NCBI GenBank assembly: GCA_910577225.1
Contig: CAJTMV010000021.1
Span: forward strand, 1 to 62,529
Direction: 5' to 3'
Length of the DNA: 62,529 bases
DNA from: an uncultured Eubacterium sp.
GTDB taxonomy: Bacteria; Bacillota; Clostridia; Lachnospirales; Lachnospiraceae
The translations under genes were made by a program, and so were the position numbers. Below are positions 16,350-26,384 of this stretch, piece by piece. Position 1 is the first letter of the stretch. Each line of letters begins with the position of its first letter. The notes beneath the pieces were generated by a model. The model made no database searches. It saw nothing but the letters and a program-made list of their open reading frames with translations, and had not been told where the DNA came from.

Positions 16350-16979
16350 TTATTCTGCTCTGGTTTCTGACTGACGCATCGAAAATACGCAGCCGCAGTA
16401 ATCCTGCCGGTACATTCCATATTCTTTGGATAGCTGTATCGACCGCAAATATCCGTTTTTTTTCTTAAAATCAGAATACAGCCAGGCAATCCCATATTTT
16501 TGCGCAAGCCGTGCGCCGATCTCATTGAGCTTTTGCGCATTTTTCATCGGACTAATCGAAAGCGTCGTCGTAAAATAATCGGCTCCCAGCTGTCTGGCAG
16601 CTTTCGCCGTCTCCTCCAGCCGCAGCTCGTAGCAGGCCATACAGCGCGCGCCGCCTTCCGGCAGATGTTCCATGCCTTCTGCCATCTGATAAAACCGTCC
16701 GGTATCATACGTTCCTTCCAGAAATGAAACAGGATGCTTCGTCGGAAATTCCCGAATAAACTGCTGCTGTTCTTTTACTCTGTGTACGTATTCTTCCTCC
16801 GGATAGATATTGGGATTGTAATAAAAGACTGTAATCTGAAAATATTGCGATAAATATTCGAGTACATAGCTGCTGCACGGCGCACAGCAGCTATGCAGGA
16901 AAAGAGCCGGCACTTCGCCCCGGCTCGTGTGAAAATCGATGTTTGCTTCCAGTTCTTTCTGATAACTGCGCTGATTCAT
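16350..16979 (-). CDS. queH: Epoxyqueuosine reductase QueH
   Basis: A 209-aa protein of the DUF208 family. QueH reduces epoxyqueuosine in tRNA to queuosine with an Fe-S cluster, replacing QueG. Conserved cysteines are seen in LHSCCAPCSSYVLEY, CMACYELRLEETA and DYCGCVFS, together with the YYNPNIYPEEEY and FTTTLSISPMKN motifs. The start overlaps the antiporter stop by four bases (ATGA), so the two genes are translationally coupled. Queuosine precursor genes are not in the window. Confidence 0.92.
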   Translation of the reverse strand: MNQRSYQKELEANIDFHTSRGEVPALFLHSCCAPCSSYVLEYLSQYFQITVFYYNPNIYPEEEYVHRVKEQQQFIREFPTKHPVSFLEGTYDTGRFYQMAEGMEHLPEGGARCMACYELRLEETAKAARQLGADYFTTTLSISPMKNAQKLNEIGARLAQKYGIAWLYSDFKKKNGYLRSIQLSKEYGMYRQDYCGCVFSMRQSETRAE

Positions 16980-18160
16980 GTTTCCGATATCGTCCTTTCC
17001 CTGGCATAGAGTACTTTTAACAAAATTGGCGTTGATATAGAAGACACGATAATCAGCAAAATGACAGACGTAAAATATACCGGTGTCAGCAGTCCCGCTG
17101 ATAAGCCCTTTTGCGACACAATCAGCGCAACCTCTCCTCTTGTCATCATACCTATGCCTATTTTTAACGAATCCAGGCGGTTAAACCTGCACAAACGTGC
17201 CATCAGACTGCATCCGATAATTTTTGAAATCAGTCCGGTCGCGACAAACGCCGCAGAAAAGACCAAGATTCCCATACTAACGCTGTCCACATTCGTTTTC
17301 AGTCCGATACTCGCAAAAAAAACCGGCCCGAACAGCATATAGGAATTGGTATCCATCTTCTCCGCTATGTACTCCGAATCCCGAATCGAACACAAAATAA
17401 TTCCTGCCACATACGCCCCTGTAATATCTGCAATGCCAAAATATTTTTCCGCCACATACGCCATCGCCAGACAAAACGCCAGGCCCGCAATCGGAATCCG
17501 CCTGGTATGCGGATATCTGGTATCCACCATCTTAAAAATCTTATAACTGACAAATCCGACCACAAGCGCAAACGCAAAAAACAAAACCGTATTGACCAGA
17601 ACCGCTGCCGGGTCAGAATCCGGATTTTTAAATCCAATCACGAACGTAAGCACAATAATGCCGATCACATCGTCGATAATTGCGGCGCTTAATATCGTAG
17701 TCCCGACTTTCCCTTTTAATTTGCCCATTTCCTTTAACGATTCCACCGTTATGCTGACCGAGGTCGCCGTTAAAATCGTACCGACAAATACTGCCTTATA
17801 AAACGCTTCTGAACCCCACGGAGCGACGCCGTAAAAGGCCATATACAGCAATGCGCCGCAGATTAATGGAATAAATACGCCTGCGACTGCAATTGCCGCC
17901 GCAATCGGCCCCGTTTTCATCAGATCTTTTAAGTCCGTTTCCAGTCCTGCCGAAAACATCAGTAAAATCACGCCGATTTCCGCCATCTGCAAAAGGAAAT
18001 CCGACTGACTGACCCAGCCAAGCAGACCCGGTCCGATCAGAAGACCTGCGACAATTTCTCCGACCACCTGCGGCGCCTTACACTTTCTGGCTGCAATCCC
18101 ACATAGCTTTGCAGCGATAATAATAATCGCCAGATCTTTAAATACCAAATACGATTCCAT
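16976..18160 (-). CDS. Cation:proton antiporter (CPA2 family)
   Basis: A 394-aa membrane protein with about 11-12 predicted helices of the monovalent cation/proton antiporter-2 family. The ion-binding helix contains paired aspartates (AAIIDDVIGIIVL), as in electrogenic exchangers. Residues such as GPGLLGWV and MFSAGLETDL near helix 3 are typical. There is no cytoplasmic TrkA-N domain, so it is the short form. It is coupled to queH downstream. It exchanges Na+ or K+ for H+; the ion cannot be told from the sequence. Confidence 0.88.
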   Translation of the reverse strand: MESYLVFKDLAIIIIAAKLCGIAARKCKAPQVVGEIVAGLLIGPGLLGWVSQSDFLLQMAEIGVILLMFSAGLETDLKDLMKTGPIAAAIAVAGVFIPLICGALLYMAFYGVAPWGSEAFYKAVFVGTILTATSVSITVESLKEMGKLKGKVGTTILSAAIIDDVIGIIVLTFVIGFKNPDSDPAAVLVNTVLFFAFALVVGFVSYKIFKMVDTRYPHTRRIPIAGLAFCLAMAYVAEKYFGIADITGAYVAGIILCSIRDSEYIAEKMDTNSYMLFGPVFFASIGLKTNVDSVSMGILVFSAAFVATGLISKIIGCSLMARLCRFNRLDSLKIGIGMMTRGEVALIVSQKGLSAGLLTPVYFTSVILLIIVSSISTPILLKVLYARERTISET

Positions 18161-18322
18161 GTTTCCGCCTCTTTCATATAAGTATCATTTCCGTACGATA
18201 TTTTATATCCAGGATCATTTTTTGTCAATAGTCTTCCGTATTTATCAGCTCTAAAAGGTATTTTTAGTATTTTTTATTCGGGTGCGCTTTCTTTGCATAA
18301 CCAGGGATCGCCCACGAAGCTG

Positions 18323-19168
18323 CTACAGGTTTCTCTCTCTTGTCTCTTTGCATGCCTGTATATAATTCCCAATATTGGTAATACAGGAAAGCGTCATGAT
18401 TAAAAACCCTCCCGGGAACAGCACGATCCACCAGGAGCCGCCAAACAGCGCCTGATCTGCCAGCGACAGCATGCTGCCCCAGGATATAACCTCCACAGGC
18501 AGTCCGATTCCCATAAAACCAAGCGTCGCTTCTGTCAGAATTGCCGTACGGATATTCATGACTGCCATAAACAGCACAGATGAAAGCACATTCGGCGCCA
18601 GATGTCTGCGCAGCACATAAAAAAAACTGCCGCCCATACATCTGGCTGCAAGTATATATTCGCTGTTTCGAATCTGCCGCACCCTGGCGCGGACGACTTT
18701 TGCCATACTCATCCAGCTCGTAATGCCAATGACGAAAGCAATGCTGCCTGCATCTGCCTGCCCCAAAACCGCCTGCAGCAGCATTACAGGCAAAAGACCC
18801 GGCACACTTAGCAGTATTTCGGTCATTCTCATAAGCAGCGCATCCGCCCAGGCCGGCATACTGGCGCTGATTGTGCCAAATACTACAGCGATCGACGCAG
18901 ACAGCAAGGCTCCCATAAGTCCTATCCACAAAGAAATCCGTCCGCCAGACCAGATCATGGAAAAAATATCCCTGCCAAGCGTATCCGTCCCAAACAAAAA
19001 TTGTGCGCACGGAGCCGTATCGTAATGTTCCAGATCCGGATAAGCCGGATTTTTTGTTATAAAAAGTTCACAGCAGAGACAGCCGGTAAAAATCAAAGCC
19101 AGCAGCAGCATCGATACGCCTGGTCTGCGAAGACTTGTATTCCTTTTGATTCCCTGATTCATACGCAT
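18323..19168 (-). CDS. ABC transporter permease, DppC/NikC type
   Basis: A 281-aa inner-membrane permease with the BPD_transp_1 fold: an N-terminal helix, the family's N-terminal TPCAQFLFGTDTLGRD-type segment and the EAA loop around AARCMGGSFFYVLRRH. It is the last gene of the four-gene peptide/nickel-type operon. The ATG at 19168 is preferred because AGGAGG lies nine bases upstream; the longer frame to 19198 runs into the previous gene without a ribosome binding site. The gene overlaps the DppB-type gene by about ten bases, indicating coupled translation. Confidence 0.88.
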   Translation of the reverse strand: MRMNQGIKRNTSLRRPGVSMLLLALIFTGCLCCELFITKNPAYPDLEHYDTAPCAQFLFGTDTLGRDIFSMIWSGGRISLWIGLMGALLSASIAVVFGTISASMPAWADALLMRMTEILLSVPGLLPVMLLQAVLGQADAGSIAFVIGITSWMSMAKVVRARVRQIRNSEYILAARCMGGSFFYVLRRHLAPNVLSSVLFMAVMNIRTAILTEATLGFMGIGLPVEVISWGSMLSLADQALFGGSWWIVLFPGGFLIMTLSCITNIGNYIQACKETRERNL

Positions 19169-20184
19169 TCGCTGCCGCCTCCTGCCCGCCGTTTCCACTT
19201 TTCTGTCCTCTGCTCTGCCCGCATTCCCGGCTCCAGCCTTTCATCGATCACCTGTGCGGCCATGCTGCATACCATTACCACTGCTGCGGAGAGGATACTT
19301 AACAGCATCAGCAGATTATAATCCTTATACCGTGCGCTCTCATAAGAAAGCATGCCAAGTCCCGGATACGAAAACACCAGCTCCACCATATACGTACCTC
19401 CTAAAATATGCGGTACAGACACTGCCATCAGACTAAGATAAGAAGGAATGACATTCCAAAGACAGTGGCAGAACAAAATCCTCGTTTTATGCAGTCCTTT
19501 GGACCGGGCAAACAGTACGTAATCCGCACGCACTTCCTCCAGAACGAGATTGCGGATCATATATGCGTAATACCACAGATGACTGGCTACAACGACCATA
19601 AGCGGCAGCGCCAGGTGAAGCAGCCGGTCTGAAAGATCCTGCTTTCCCCCGACGGTATACGCGCCGCCGGCCGGCAGCCATTGCAGCTGAACGGAAAATA
19701 ACAAGATAAACAGCAGCGCCAGCCAGAACTCCGGAATACAGCTCATAATCGTTCCTGTTTTGCATAAGACGCGGTCTGTCAGACCATTTTCCCGAAACGC
19801 ACATAAGACGCCCAGACACGGCGCCAGCAAAAAAATCAGCACAAATCCCGTACCACCCAGCAGAAGCGTATGAAAAATCCGCTCGCCAATCACGGCCGTC
19901 ACATCCGTTTTGTACTTATATGAAATCCCAAAATCACCATGAACCGCACGTTCCAGCCAGCGAATATACTGCACATAAATGGGATCGTGCAGTCCCAGCT
20001 TTTCTTCTGCCCGCTCCCGCTGCAGACTGCTCATTTTTTCCACCCGATCGCCGTAATAAGACATCAGCGGATCCCCCGGCGCCAGTCTGGACAGATAAAA
20101 TACAAACACAGACAAAAAAAGCAGGCTTAACAAAAACAGAAGCGCCTTTTTTCCATAATACAATATCCGCTGATATCCATTCAT
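19159..20184 (-). CDS. ABC transporter permease, DppB/NikB type
   Basis: A 341-aa permease with six predicted helices and the family's SRLAPGDPLMSYYG segment near the N-terminus, LGLHDPIYVQYIRWL, and an EAA loop (EEVRADYVLFARSKGL). It pairs with the DppC-type product to form the channel. The ATG at 20184 (MNGYQR) follows GAAAGGAA; the frame upstream to 20307 overlaps the ATPase gene and is ignored. The operon order is binding protein, ATPase fusion, DppB, DppC. Confidence 0.9.
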   Translation of the reverse strand: MNGYQRILYYGKKALLFLLSLLFLSVFVFYLSRLAPGDPLMSYYGDRVEKMSSLQRERAEEKLGLHDPIYVQYIRWLERAVHGDFGISYKYKTDVTAVIGERIFHTLLLGGTGFVLIFLLAPCLGVLCAFRENGLTDRVLCKTGTIMSCIPEFWLALLFILLFSVQLQWLPAGGAYTVGGKQDLSDRLLHLALPLMVVVASHLWYYAYMIRNLVLEEVRADYVLFARSKGLHKTRILFCHCLWNVIPSYLSLMAVSVPHILGGTYMVELVFSYPGLGMLSYESARYKDYNLLMLLSILSAAVVMVCSMAAQVIDERLEPGMRAEQRTEKWKRRAGGGSECV

Positions 20185-20225
20185 CACAATTCCTTTCCTG
20201 TCAACTGCGTTTTCAACGCTGTGAT

Positions 20226-21869
20226 TCACATGTTCCGTGCCGCTTTTAGCAGAGACTTTGTATATGGATGCTTCGGACTGGCAAACAGCTCCCTGACCGG
20301 CGCACACTCCACCAGCTTTCCCTGATGCATGACGCCGACCCGGTCACACAGCCATTCTACCATCGCAAGATCATGCGCAATAAACAAAAGGGTAAACTTA
20401 TGGCGTTCTTTCAGATGCTGAAACAGCTTCACAATCTGCATCTGCCCGACGACGTCCAGCGACGTCAACGGCTCGTCCGCAACAAGCAGCCGCGGTTCCA
20501 TCGTCAGCGCCCTTGCAATCGCTACACGCTGTCGCTGACCGCCAGACAATTCCGACGGATACCGGTACGACAGCTCCTGCGGCAGTCCGACGCTGCGCAT
20601 CTGATACTCAGTCTCCGCCTGCATCGACCCTCTTTTTGGCTTCATATGCCAGATTCTGAGCGGCTCGGTAATAATGTCGCATACTTTCATACGCGGATCC
20701 AGACTGGAGCCGGAATCCTGAAAAAGAATCTGTCTGCTCTGCTGCAGCATCTTTTTATTTTTATAGTACGACAGCGGCTGCCGGATATCGATGCCGTTGT
20801 AAACCATTTGTCCGGATGTCGGACGACAGATATTCATAATGCAGCGTGCAACTGTAGATTTTCCGCTGCCGGACGCGCCGACCAGTCCCAGAATTTCCCC
20901 CTGATAAATCTGAAACGACAGATCGTCCACCGCGCGAACTGCCGTTTGCTTTGTCAGAGGAAACTGACAACCCAGATGACGTACATCCAGCAAAATTTCT
21001 TTTATGGGTTGTTTTTCCGGTTCTTTTTCTCCGATAATAACATGTCCTACAGCAGCATTTTTCTTCTCATTTTTTGCCGAAACAGATGGCAGCGCCTGCA
21101 GCAGCGTCCGGGTATAAGGATGTGTGGGATTTTGAAAAACCTCGCGGATCGGGCCTGTCTCCACAATCTCCCCGTCATACATCACCGCTACCCGATCTGC
21201 CACACGTACCGCAGCCCTGGGATCATGTGTGACAAATACTGTTGCCAGTCCCGTTTCCTCTTTTTTCAGGCGGACGAGCAGCTCTAAAATATGCTCCTGT
21301 GTAACCGCATCCAGGGCAGTTGTCGGTTCGTCCGCAAGCAAAATATCAGGATCGCTGGCCAGTGCAGACGCGATGACCATGCGCTGGAGCATTCCGCCGG
21401 AAAACTGATGCGGATACTGTCTCATCCGCTCTTTGGGACGGTCGATTTCCGTCAGCTCCATCAGCCTGCGTACCCGCTCCTGCATCTGTTCCTTCGTCAT
21501 CCCGCGCTGATGCGCTTTTATCGCCTCCCCGATCTGCGCCCCGATGGTTCGGGACGGATGCAGCGCCGTCATGGGATTTTGAAGCACGATGGAAAGTACC
21601 TTTCCACGCAGACGACACATCTCCTGCTCCGTCTGATTTAAAATATTCGCGCCATTTACACAGATTTTGCCAGACGTTATGACTGCAGAAGGCGGCAGCA
21701 GCTTTAGGATGCTTTTACATAAAACGCTTTTGCCGCAGCCGGATGCGCCGACAATGGCCAGCGTTTCTCCGCGTGCAAGCGAAAAGCTGACATCCCGCAA
21801 AACCTGTGTTTCTCCTTTTGACGTCAGAAAACTGACTGACAAATGCTGCACACTTAGTAATGCCGCCAT
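20226..21869 (-). CDS. Fused double ABC ATPase (DppD-DppF type)
   Basis: A 547-aa protein carrying two complete nucleotide-binding domains. Domain 1 has GASGCGKSVLCK, FSGGMLQRM and ILLADEPTTALD; domain 2 has GASGSGKSTVARC, LSGGQRQRVA and LLVADEPLTSLD. Most peptide/nickel importers use two separate proteins, so this fusion guarantees a 1:1 pair. The oligopeptide/dipeptide C-terminal domain (GPIREVFQNPTHPYTR) is present after domain 1 and again at the end. It powers import with the permeases downstream. Substrate is not determined; peptides or nickel complexes are the likely choices. Confidence 0.92.
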   Translation of the reverse strand: MAALLSVQHLSVSFLTSKGETQVLRDVSFSLARGETLAIVGASGCGKSVLCKSILKLLPPSAVITSGKICVNGANILNQTEQEMCRLRGKVLSIVLQNPMTALHPSRTIGAQIGEAIKAHQRGMTKEQMQERVRRLMELTEIDRPKERMRQYPHQFSGGMLQRMVIASALASDPDILLADEPTTALDAVTQEHILELLVRLKKEETGLATVFVTHDPRAAVRVADRVAVMYDGEIVETGPIREVFQNPTHPYTRTLLQALPSVSAKNEKKNAAVGHVIIGEKEPEKQPIKEILLDVRHLGCQFPLTKQTAVRAVDDLSFQIYQGEILGLVGASGSGKSTVARCIMNICRPTSGQMVYNGIDIRQPLSYYKNKKMLQQSRQILFQDSGSSLDPRMKVCDIITEPLRIWHMKPKRGSMQAETEYQMRSVGLPQELSYRYPSELSGGQRQRVAIARALTMEPRLLVADEPLTSLDVVGQMQIVKLFQHLKERHKFTLLFIAHDLAMVEWLCDRVGVMHQGKLVECAPVRELFASPKHPYTKSLLKAARNM

Positions 21870-21898
21870 ATTACACCTCTTTTTTCAAATTTGTTGCG

Positions 21899-23491
21899 TT
21901 ATGTCATGCTCCATTCCGTAACGTTATGGAAGATACCAACGCCATGATGTCCCATTACCGTATCCGGGTCGATCCCCTGAATCTGATCCGTCGCCACATA
22001 GTTTGCATCGACATAACAGATAAACGCAAACGCCGGATCTTTGGAAAGCTCTGTCTGAAACCGGGCATAGGCCTGCGCCCGTACATCCGGATCCTCTGAC
22101 TGACGCGCTTTTGTCAGATATTTGTCTACCAGCGCGTTTGAATACCCGCTGTAGTTGGCGCCTTTTCCCGTGCCAAATACCTTATACGTATGATCATCCG
22201 CATCGAACGGACTGCCCCAGCCAATCAGATACGCCATCTGACCGCTCCAGTCGATTTGAACCGGCAGATCTACCGTGCACCGGATACCTGCCTCTTTTAA
22301 CTGCCAGGCCGCCGCCTGTGCCAGATCTGCCCGTACCTGATCGCCAGCGCCCACGCTCAGTACAAATCCTACCGTCTTTCCGTCTCTTTGATAATATCCA
22401 TCGCTGCCCATCGTACAGCCTGCCGCCTCCAGAATCTCCCTGGCCTTATCCGGATCATAGTCATAATGCTGTATCTTTTCATAATGGTACCGATTGCGCT
22501 GCAGCGGACTATAAGCCGGCTCGCCTTCGCCAAGCAGTACCGCGTCCACCATCGCTTCTTTGTCCAGCGCATAGCACACCGCCGGTATCAGATCCCTGTT
22601 TTCTACCCAGTATTCGTTCTGAAAATTAAACATAATCCCCCGATAATCAGAGGTTTTCATATGATAATTGCGATACCCTTCCCGTTCTTCGAACAGCTTC
22701 GCATCCTTTGGCGTCAGCATGGCCAGATCCAGCTCGCCGGACTGCATCTGCATCGCTCTGACGCTGTCGTCTGGTACGATTTTAAAAATAATCCGGTCAA
22801 TATGTGCGCTTCCCCGAAAATAGTTTTCATTTTTTACAAGCGTGATCGCCTGTCCCATATCCCAGCTCTCCATCTGATAAGGCCCTGTTCCTATCGGATG
22901 GCGGAAAAAGTCAGATTCCTGCATATTCTGGCCGCTCAGCAAATGTTCCGGAAGTATTGGCATCGTCATATAATCCAAAAAAGCCACGTTTGCAGCCGCA
23001 AGCCGAAAAGCAATCGTATGCGTATCCATTACCGTAATCTCTTCCACATCCTCATAATCAGGCGCGTTTTCCGAGTCATTTTCCGGATCCATAATCGCCT
23101 CGATCGTAAACTTCACGTCCTGCGCCGTAAACTCTTCACCATCGTGCCATCTGACATCTTCTTCCAGTTCAAACGTATAGGTATTTGTTTCCGAATCAAA
23201 TTCCCATCGCTTTGCAAGACCCGGAACTACCTCGTTATCTCCATTGTGCGCGGTCAGTCCGTCAAAAATTAAAACGTTAATCTCTCCATGTTCGTCCAGA
23301 GCCGGATTAATCCTGGTATAATCCTGACTGCCATACACAAGCACAGACGGATTCGCCGTATCCTGCGCATCTTTTTGTGTACTCCTTTCGTCCGACTGCC
23401 GCGCCGCGTCCATGGAATTTTCTCTTCCCGCACAGGCAGTCATGGTCCATCCTGCCGTCAGAATCAACAGCATAGAAATCAATTTTTTCAT
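21899..23491 (-). CDS. ABC transporter substrate-binding lipoprotein (family 5)
   Basis: A 530-aa extracellular solute-binding protein. A signal peptide of about 20 residues ends in the lipobox-like MTAC, giving a lipid-anchored cysteine. The family-5 features WEFDSETNTYTFELEEDVRWHD and FTAQDVKFTIEAIMDP are clear. It heads the operon and captures the substrate for the DppBCDF-type transporter. The AGGAGG lies before the ATG. Peptides are the commonest ligand; nickel chelates are possible. Confidence 0.9.
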   Translation of the reverse strand: MKKLISMLLILTAGWTMTACAGRENSMDAARQSDERSTQKDAQDTANPSVLVYGSQDYTRINPALDEHGEINVLIFDGLTAHNGDNEVVPGLAKRWEFDSETNTYTFELEEDVRWHDGEEFTAQDVKFTIEAIMDPENDSENAPDYEDVEEITVMDTHTIAFRLAAANVAFLDYMTMPILPEHLLSGQNMQESDFFRHPIGTGPYQMESWDMGQAITLVKNENYFRGSAHIDRIIFKIVPDDSVRAMQMQSGELDLAMLTPKDAKLFEEREGYRNYHMKTSDYRGIMFNFQNEYWVENRDLIPAVCYALDKEAMVDAVLLGEGEPAYSPLQRNRYHYEKIQHYDYDPDKAREILEAAGCTMGSDGYYQRDGKTVGFVLSVGAGDQVRADLAQAAAWQLKEAGIRCTVDLPVQIDWSGQMAYLIGWGSPFDADDHTYKVFGTGKGANYSGYSNALVDKYLTKARQSEDPDVRAQAYARFQTELSKDPAFAFICYVDANYVATDQIQGIDPDTVMGHHGVGIFHNVTEWSMT

Positions 23492-23587
23492 AAAAATAAA
23501 AGCCTCCTGGTTACTTCCAATTGGCTTTTATTTTCTCATGTATAAAATTGGAATACAAGCCTCCCCGGGGGATGGCAGATCGATTCG

Positions 23588-23911
23588 TCACTCCGTTCCT
23601 TTTTCCTCTTCTTTAATCTCCCAGTGAATCAGAAACGTCAGCGCGGCACGCAGTACGATAATGCCTGCGACCGTTCCGATCTCCTGCCATTCGCGTACCA
23701 CGACGGTTCGGAGTATCTCGCTGCCGAGCTTAAACTCCAGTCCCATCGCAAGTCCTTTGGCAAGCGCCAGCTTCGTCGCCGGAGAACGCTTTAGATACAG
23801 CCAGAATCCCCAAAGCCCCGAAAAGATAATGATACCGACTCCGATACACTCAAAAATCAGTATCGCAATTTCCACAATCTGATGAAGAAACATTTCCAAT
23901 AATTGAATCAT
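23588..23911 (-). CDS. DUF1622 membrane protein
   Basis: A 107-aa protein with three predicted transmembrane helices (VEIAILIFECIGVGIIIFSG, then EIGTVAGIIVLRAALTFL) and the family hallmark FKLGSEILRTVVVREWQEIG between them. DUF1622 proteins have no known function and are usually stand-alone. It lies between the GH3 gene and the ABC operon on the same strand, but there is no sign of functional coupling. Confidence 0.85.
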   Translation of the reverse strand: MIQLLEMFLHQIVEIAILIFECIGVGIIIFSGLWGFWLYLKRSPATKLALAKGLAMGLEFKLGSEILRTVVVREWQEIGTVAGIIVLRAALTFLIHWEIKEEEKGTE

Positions 23912-23981
23912 AGTATCCCCCTGTCTGTATACCCCATACCTCCGATCTGCCCGATTTCCCGCATACCGGCCGTTATCCTGT

Positions 23982-26384
23982 CTAATCCAGTTTTAAGATC
24001 AGCTCCAGCACCCTGCGCGCGCAGGCTTTGATTTCTTCTTTCGTAATCAGTCCCTGATCCAGCGCCGCCAGCACACGTTCCGGATATCCGGCGCCCATTT
24101 TAATATCATTGCCGGCTGCCGCTTCTTTGTAATGCTCGCCTTTTGTCCACCAGTCTGTCGTAATCACACCCTGATAGCCCCATTCGCCGCGCAGAATGCC
24201 CTCCAGCAGATCTTTGCACTCAGACGCACGATGTCCGTTGATCAGATTATACGATGTCATCAGCGCCCATGGCTGCGCCTGCTTCACACAAATCTCAAAT
24301 CCTTTTAAATAAATCTCACGCAGCGCACGCTCTGATACGCGTGAATCGCTGTTTTTTCGGTTAGTTTCTTTGTTATTACATGCAAAATGCTTCACCGTCG
24401 CAGCAATATTCTGAGACTGTATTCCTTCTACCATGGCTGCTGCCATCGTTCCTGTCAGCACCGGATCTTCGGAATAATACTCAAAGTTTCTTCCGCAAAG
24501 CGGACTTCTGTGAATATTCATCGCCGGCGTCAGCCAGACGGAAATATTATTTTCTTTTACTTCCATCGCGCCAGCCCGTCCTACTTCTTTTACCAGCTGC
24601 GGATTCCAGGTAGCCGCCAGCATCGTCGCACACGGCCAGGCCGTTGTAAAAATCCCGCACTCCGGTGCGATACGCAGTCCTGCAGGCCCGTCCGCCGTCA
24701 TTACGTTCGGCACGCCATAATCCGGCAGATTTCCAAATCCAAACGTATTGGCCACGCCGGTATTTGGCTGCCCGCCGAGCAGATCCGCCAGATCCGCCTC
24801 AGACAGCTGCTCAAGAAACTCTTCCAGATCTGCCCTGCCCTGCGCCACATCGTCCAGCATCAGCCGGTCTTCGTACGCGCCGATCAGCCGCCGTTGTCTC
24901 TCTCTCGTCCCCGGCAGCATTCCTTCCGTCTCTTCGCTGCTCCATCCAAGACCGTTTTCCATACAGTCATGCGGCGTTGTCTGCTCCACTTCTTCATAAG
25001 ACCCGTCCATCCGCATACGTCTGCTCAGCTGCGCAGGCGCAGCCTTTTGGGTCAGCTGTTCCACAATCTGGTTCTCATCCGCCACATAGACAAAATCCGC
25101 CATAACCGCGTCGCGTACAGAGCTTCCCACATAAAAGCAGTACATGCCTTCTTCCAGCACATAGGCAGATTTTGCAATTTTACCGGTATCGTCATACGAT
25201 GCCATGGACGATACTGCAAACGTCAGTGTCATCGTCTGCTTTTCTCCGGGTTTTAATGTCCTGGTTTTTTGATAGGCTGCCAGCTCTCTGGCTGGCTTGC
25301 CAAGCAGTCCCTGCGGTGCGCCGTAATACACCTGGACAACCTCTTTTCCGCTTACGTCGCCAATATTTTTCACCTGCACACTGATGCAGACCTGTCCGCT
25401 TTTTTCGCCCGCCCAGAGCACATCCATCTGAAACTGCGTATAAGACAGACCAAATCCAAACGGATAATTGACATGCAGCCCTTCGTGCTTCATCGTTTCG
25501 AAATAGCGATATCCTACGTAAATGTCTTCGGTATATTCCACATAGTCCGCCGATGCATGAAACTCATCCGTCGAAGGATAATCTTCCAGCTTCGCCGCAA
25601 AAGTATCCGGCAGTCTTCCCGACGGACTTTCTACGCCCAGCAGGATATCCGCTGTAGCCAGACCGCCCTGCATGCCTCCCTGCCATGCCAGTAATGCCGC
25701 CGGAATTTTATCGTTATGTACAAACCAGCTCGTATCTGCCATGCCGCCGATATTTAAAACGACCGCCACATCCTGGAAGTTGTCGCAGACAGCGTCCACC
25801 ATCGCCTGCTCCGCATTTGTCAGACAATAATCGCTGTTTTCAAAAATCTTTCTGCTTAACTCTGCCTGCTCGATCTCGCTCGGAAACGCGCCTTCGTAAG
25901 CAACGCTTTTTCGATCCCAGCCTTCGCCCGAAAAACGACTGATTACGATAACAGCCAGATCTGCCTGCTCCTTCGCCTGCTGCATCAGCTGCGCTGGAAT
26001 TTCCGGTTCGACAGTCATCCCGGGCACAGCGCCCGCTTCATACTGGCTGCTGACATTTTGTTTATAAAACTGCGCCAGAGGTTCAAAAATGTCCGCCGGT
26101 TCTTCTCTGTTGGTAAGTCCGTCATACAGGTTGCAGACATGAGAGACTGTCACATCGCCGCTGCCTCCCCCGCCTTTGACATAATCGAATACCCCTTTTC
26201 CAAATAGCGCAAGCCGCGTTCCTTTTTTTACCGGAAGTACGTGATTGTCATTTTTTAACAGCACAATCCCCTCTCTTGCTGCCTGACGGGCCAGTGCCAG
26301 ATGCGCTGGCGACGCCGTTACTTTGATCTGATTCGCTCCTAATGGTAAATTGGGCTGAAACCGTGCCCTTGTCCACTTTTTCAT
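23982..26384 (-). CDS. Glycoside hydrolase family 3 beta-glucosidase, domain-permuted
   Basis: An 800-aa enzyme with swapped domain order. Residues about 20-320 are the GH3 C-terminal alpha/beta domain (AAREGIVLLKNDNHVLPV), about 330-430 an FnIII-like domain (VQVKNIGDVSGKEVVQVYYG), and about 520-800 the TIM barrel normally found first (MTADGPAGLRIAP, VKHFACNNKETNR). The nucleophile is the aspartate in GVITTDWW (D744), and the conserved KHF lies in the same barrel. No signal peptide is seen, so it works in the cytoplasm on imported beta-glucosides. This order is known in rumen Butyrivibrio and Ruminococcus enzymes. AGGAGG seven bases before the ATG supports the start. Confidence 0.9.
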   Translation of the reverse strand: MKKWTRARFQPNLPLGANQIKVTASPAHLALARQAAREGIVLLKNDNHVLPVKKGTRLALFGKGVFDYVKGGGGSGDVTVSHVCNLYDGLTNREEPADIFEPLAQFYKQNVSSQYEAGAVPGMTVEPEIPAQLMQQAKEQADLAVIVISRFSGEGWDRKSVAYEGAFPSEIEQAELSRKIFENSDYCLTNAEQAMVDAVCDNFQDVAVVLNIGGMADTSWFVHNDKIPAALLAWQGGMQGGLATADILLGVESPSGRLPDTFAAKLEDYPSTDEFHASADYVEYTEDIYVGYRYFETMKHEGLHVNYPFGFGLSYTQFQMDVLWAGEKSGQVCISVQVKNIGDVSGKEVVQVYYGAPQGLLGKPARELAAYQKTRTLKPGEKQTMTLTFAVSSMASYDDTGKIAKSAYVLEEGMYCFYVGSSVRDAVMADFVYVADENQIVEQLTQKAAPAQLSRRMRMDGSYEEVEQTTPHDCMENGLGWSSEETEGMLPGTRERQRRLIGAYEDRLMLDDVAQGRADLEEFLEQLSEADLADLLGGQPNTGVANTFGFGNLPDYGVPNVMTADGPAGLRIAPECGIFTTAWPCATMLAATWNPQLVKEVGRAGAMEVKENNISVWLTPAMNIHRSPLCGRNFEYYSEDPVLTGTMAAAMVEGIQSQNIAATVKHFACNNKETNRKNSDSRVSERALREIYLKGFEICVKQAQPWALMTSYNLINGHRASECKDLLEGILRGEWGYQGVITTDWWTKGEHYKEAAAGNDIKMGAGYPERVLAALDQGLITKEEIKACARRVLELILKLD

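Noticed and set aside
18264..19010. A 248-codon minus-strand frame
   Set aside because: It is the wrong frame of the DppC-type permease, tryptophan/cysteine-rich and without a ribosome binding site.
20268..21287. A 339-codon plus-strand frame
   Set aside because: It lies wholly antisense to the fused ABC ATPase, has arginine/histidine-rich nonsense composition and no ribosome binding site.
22388..23272. A 294-codon plus-strand frame
   Set aside because: It is antisense to the substrate-binding protein; same reasons as above.
23563..23576. CCCCGGGG palindrome between the DUF1622 gene and the binding-protein gene
   Set aside because: It is short, without loop or T run, and chance is the easiest explanation.
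24387..25256. A 289-codon plus-strand frame
   Set aside because: It is antisense to the GH3 gene, with biased arginine/histidine composition and no family resemblance.
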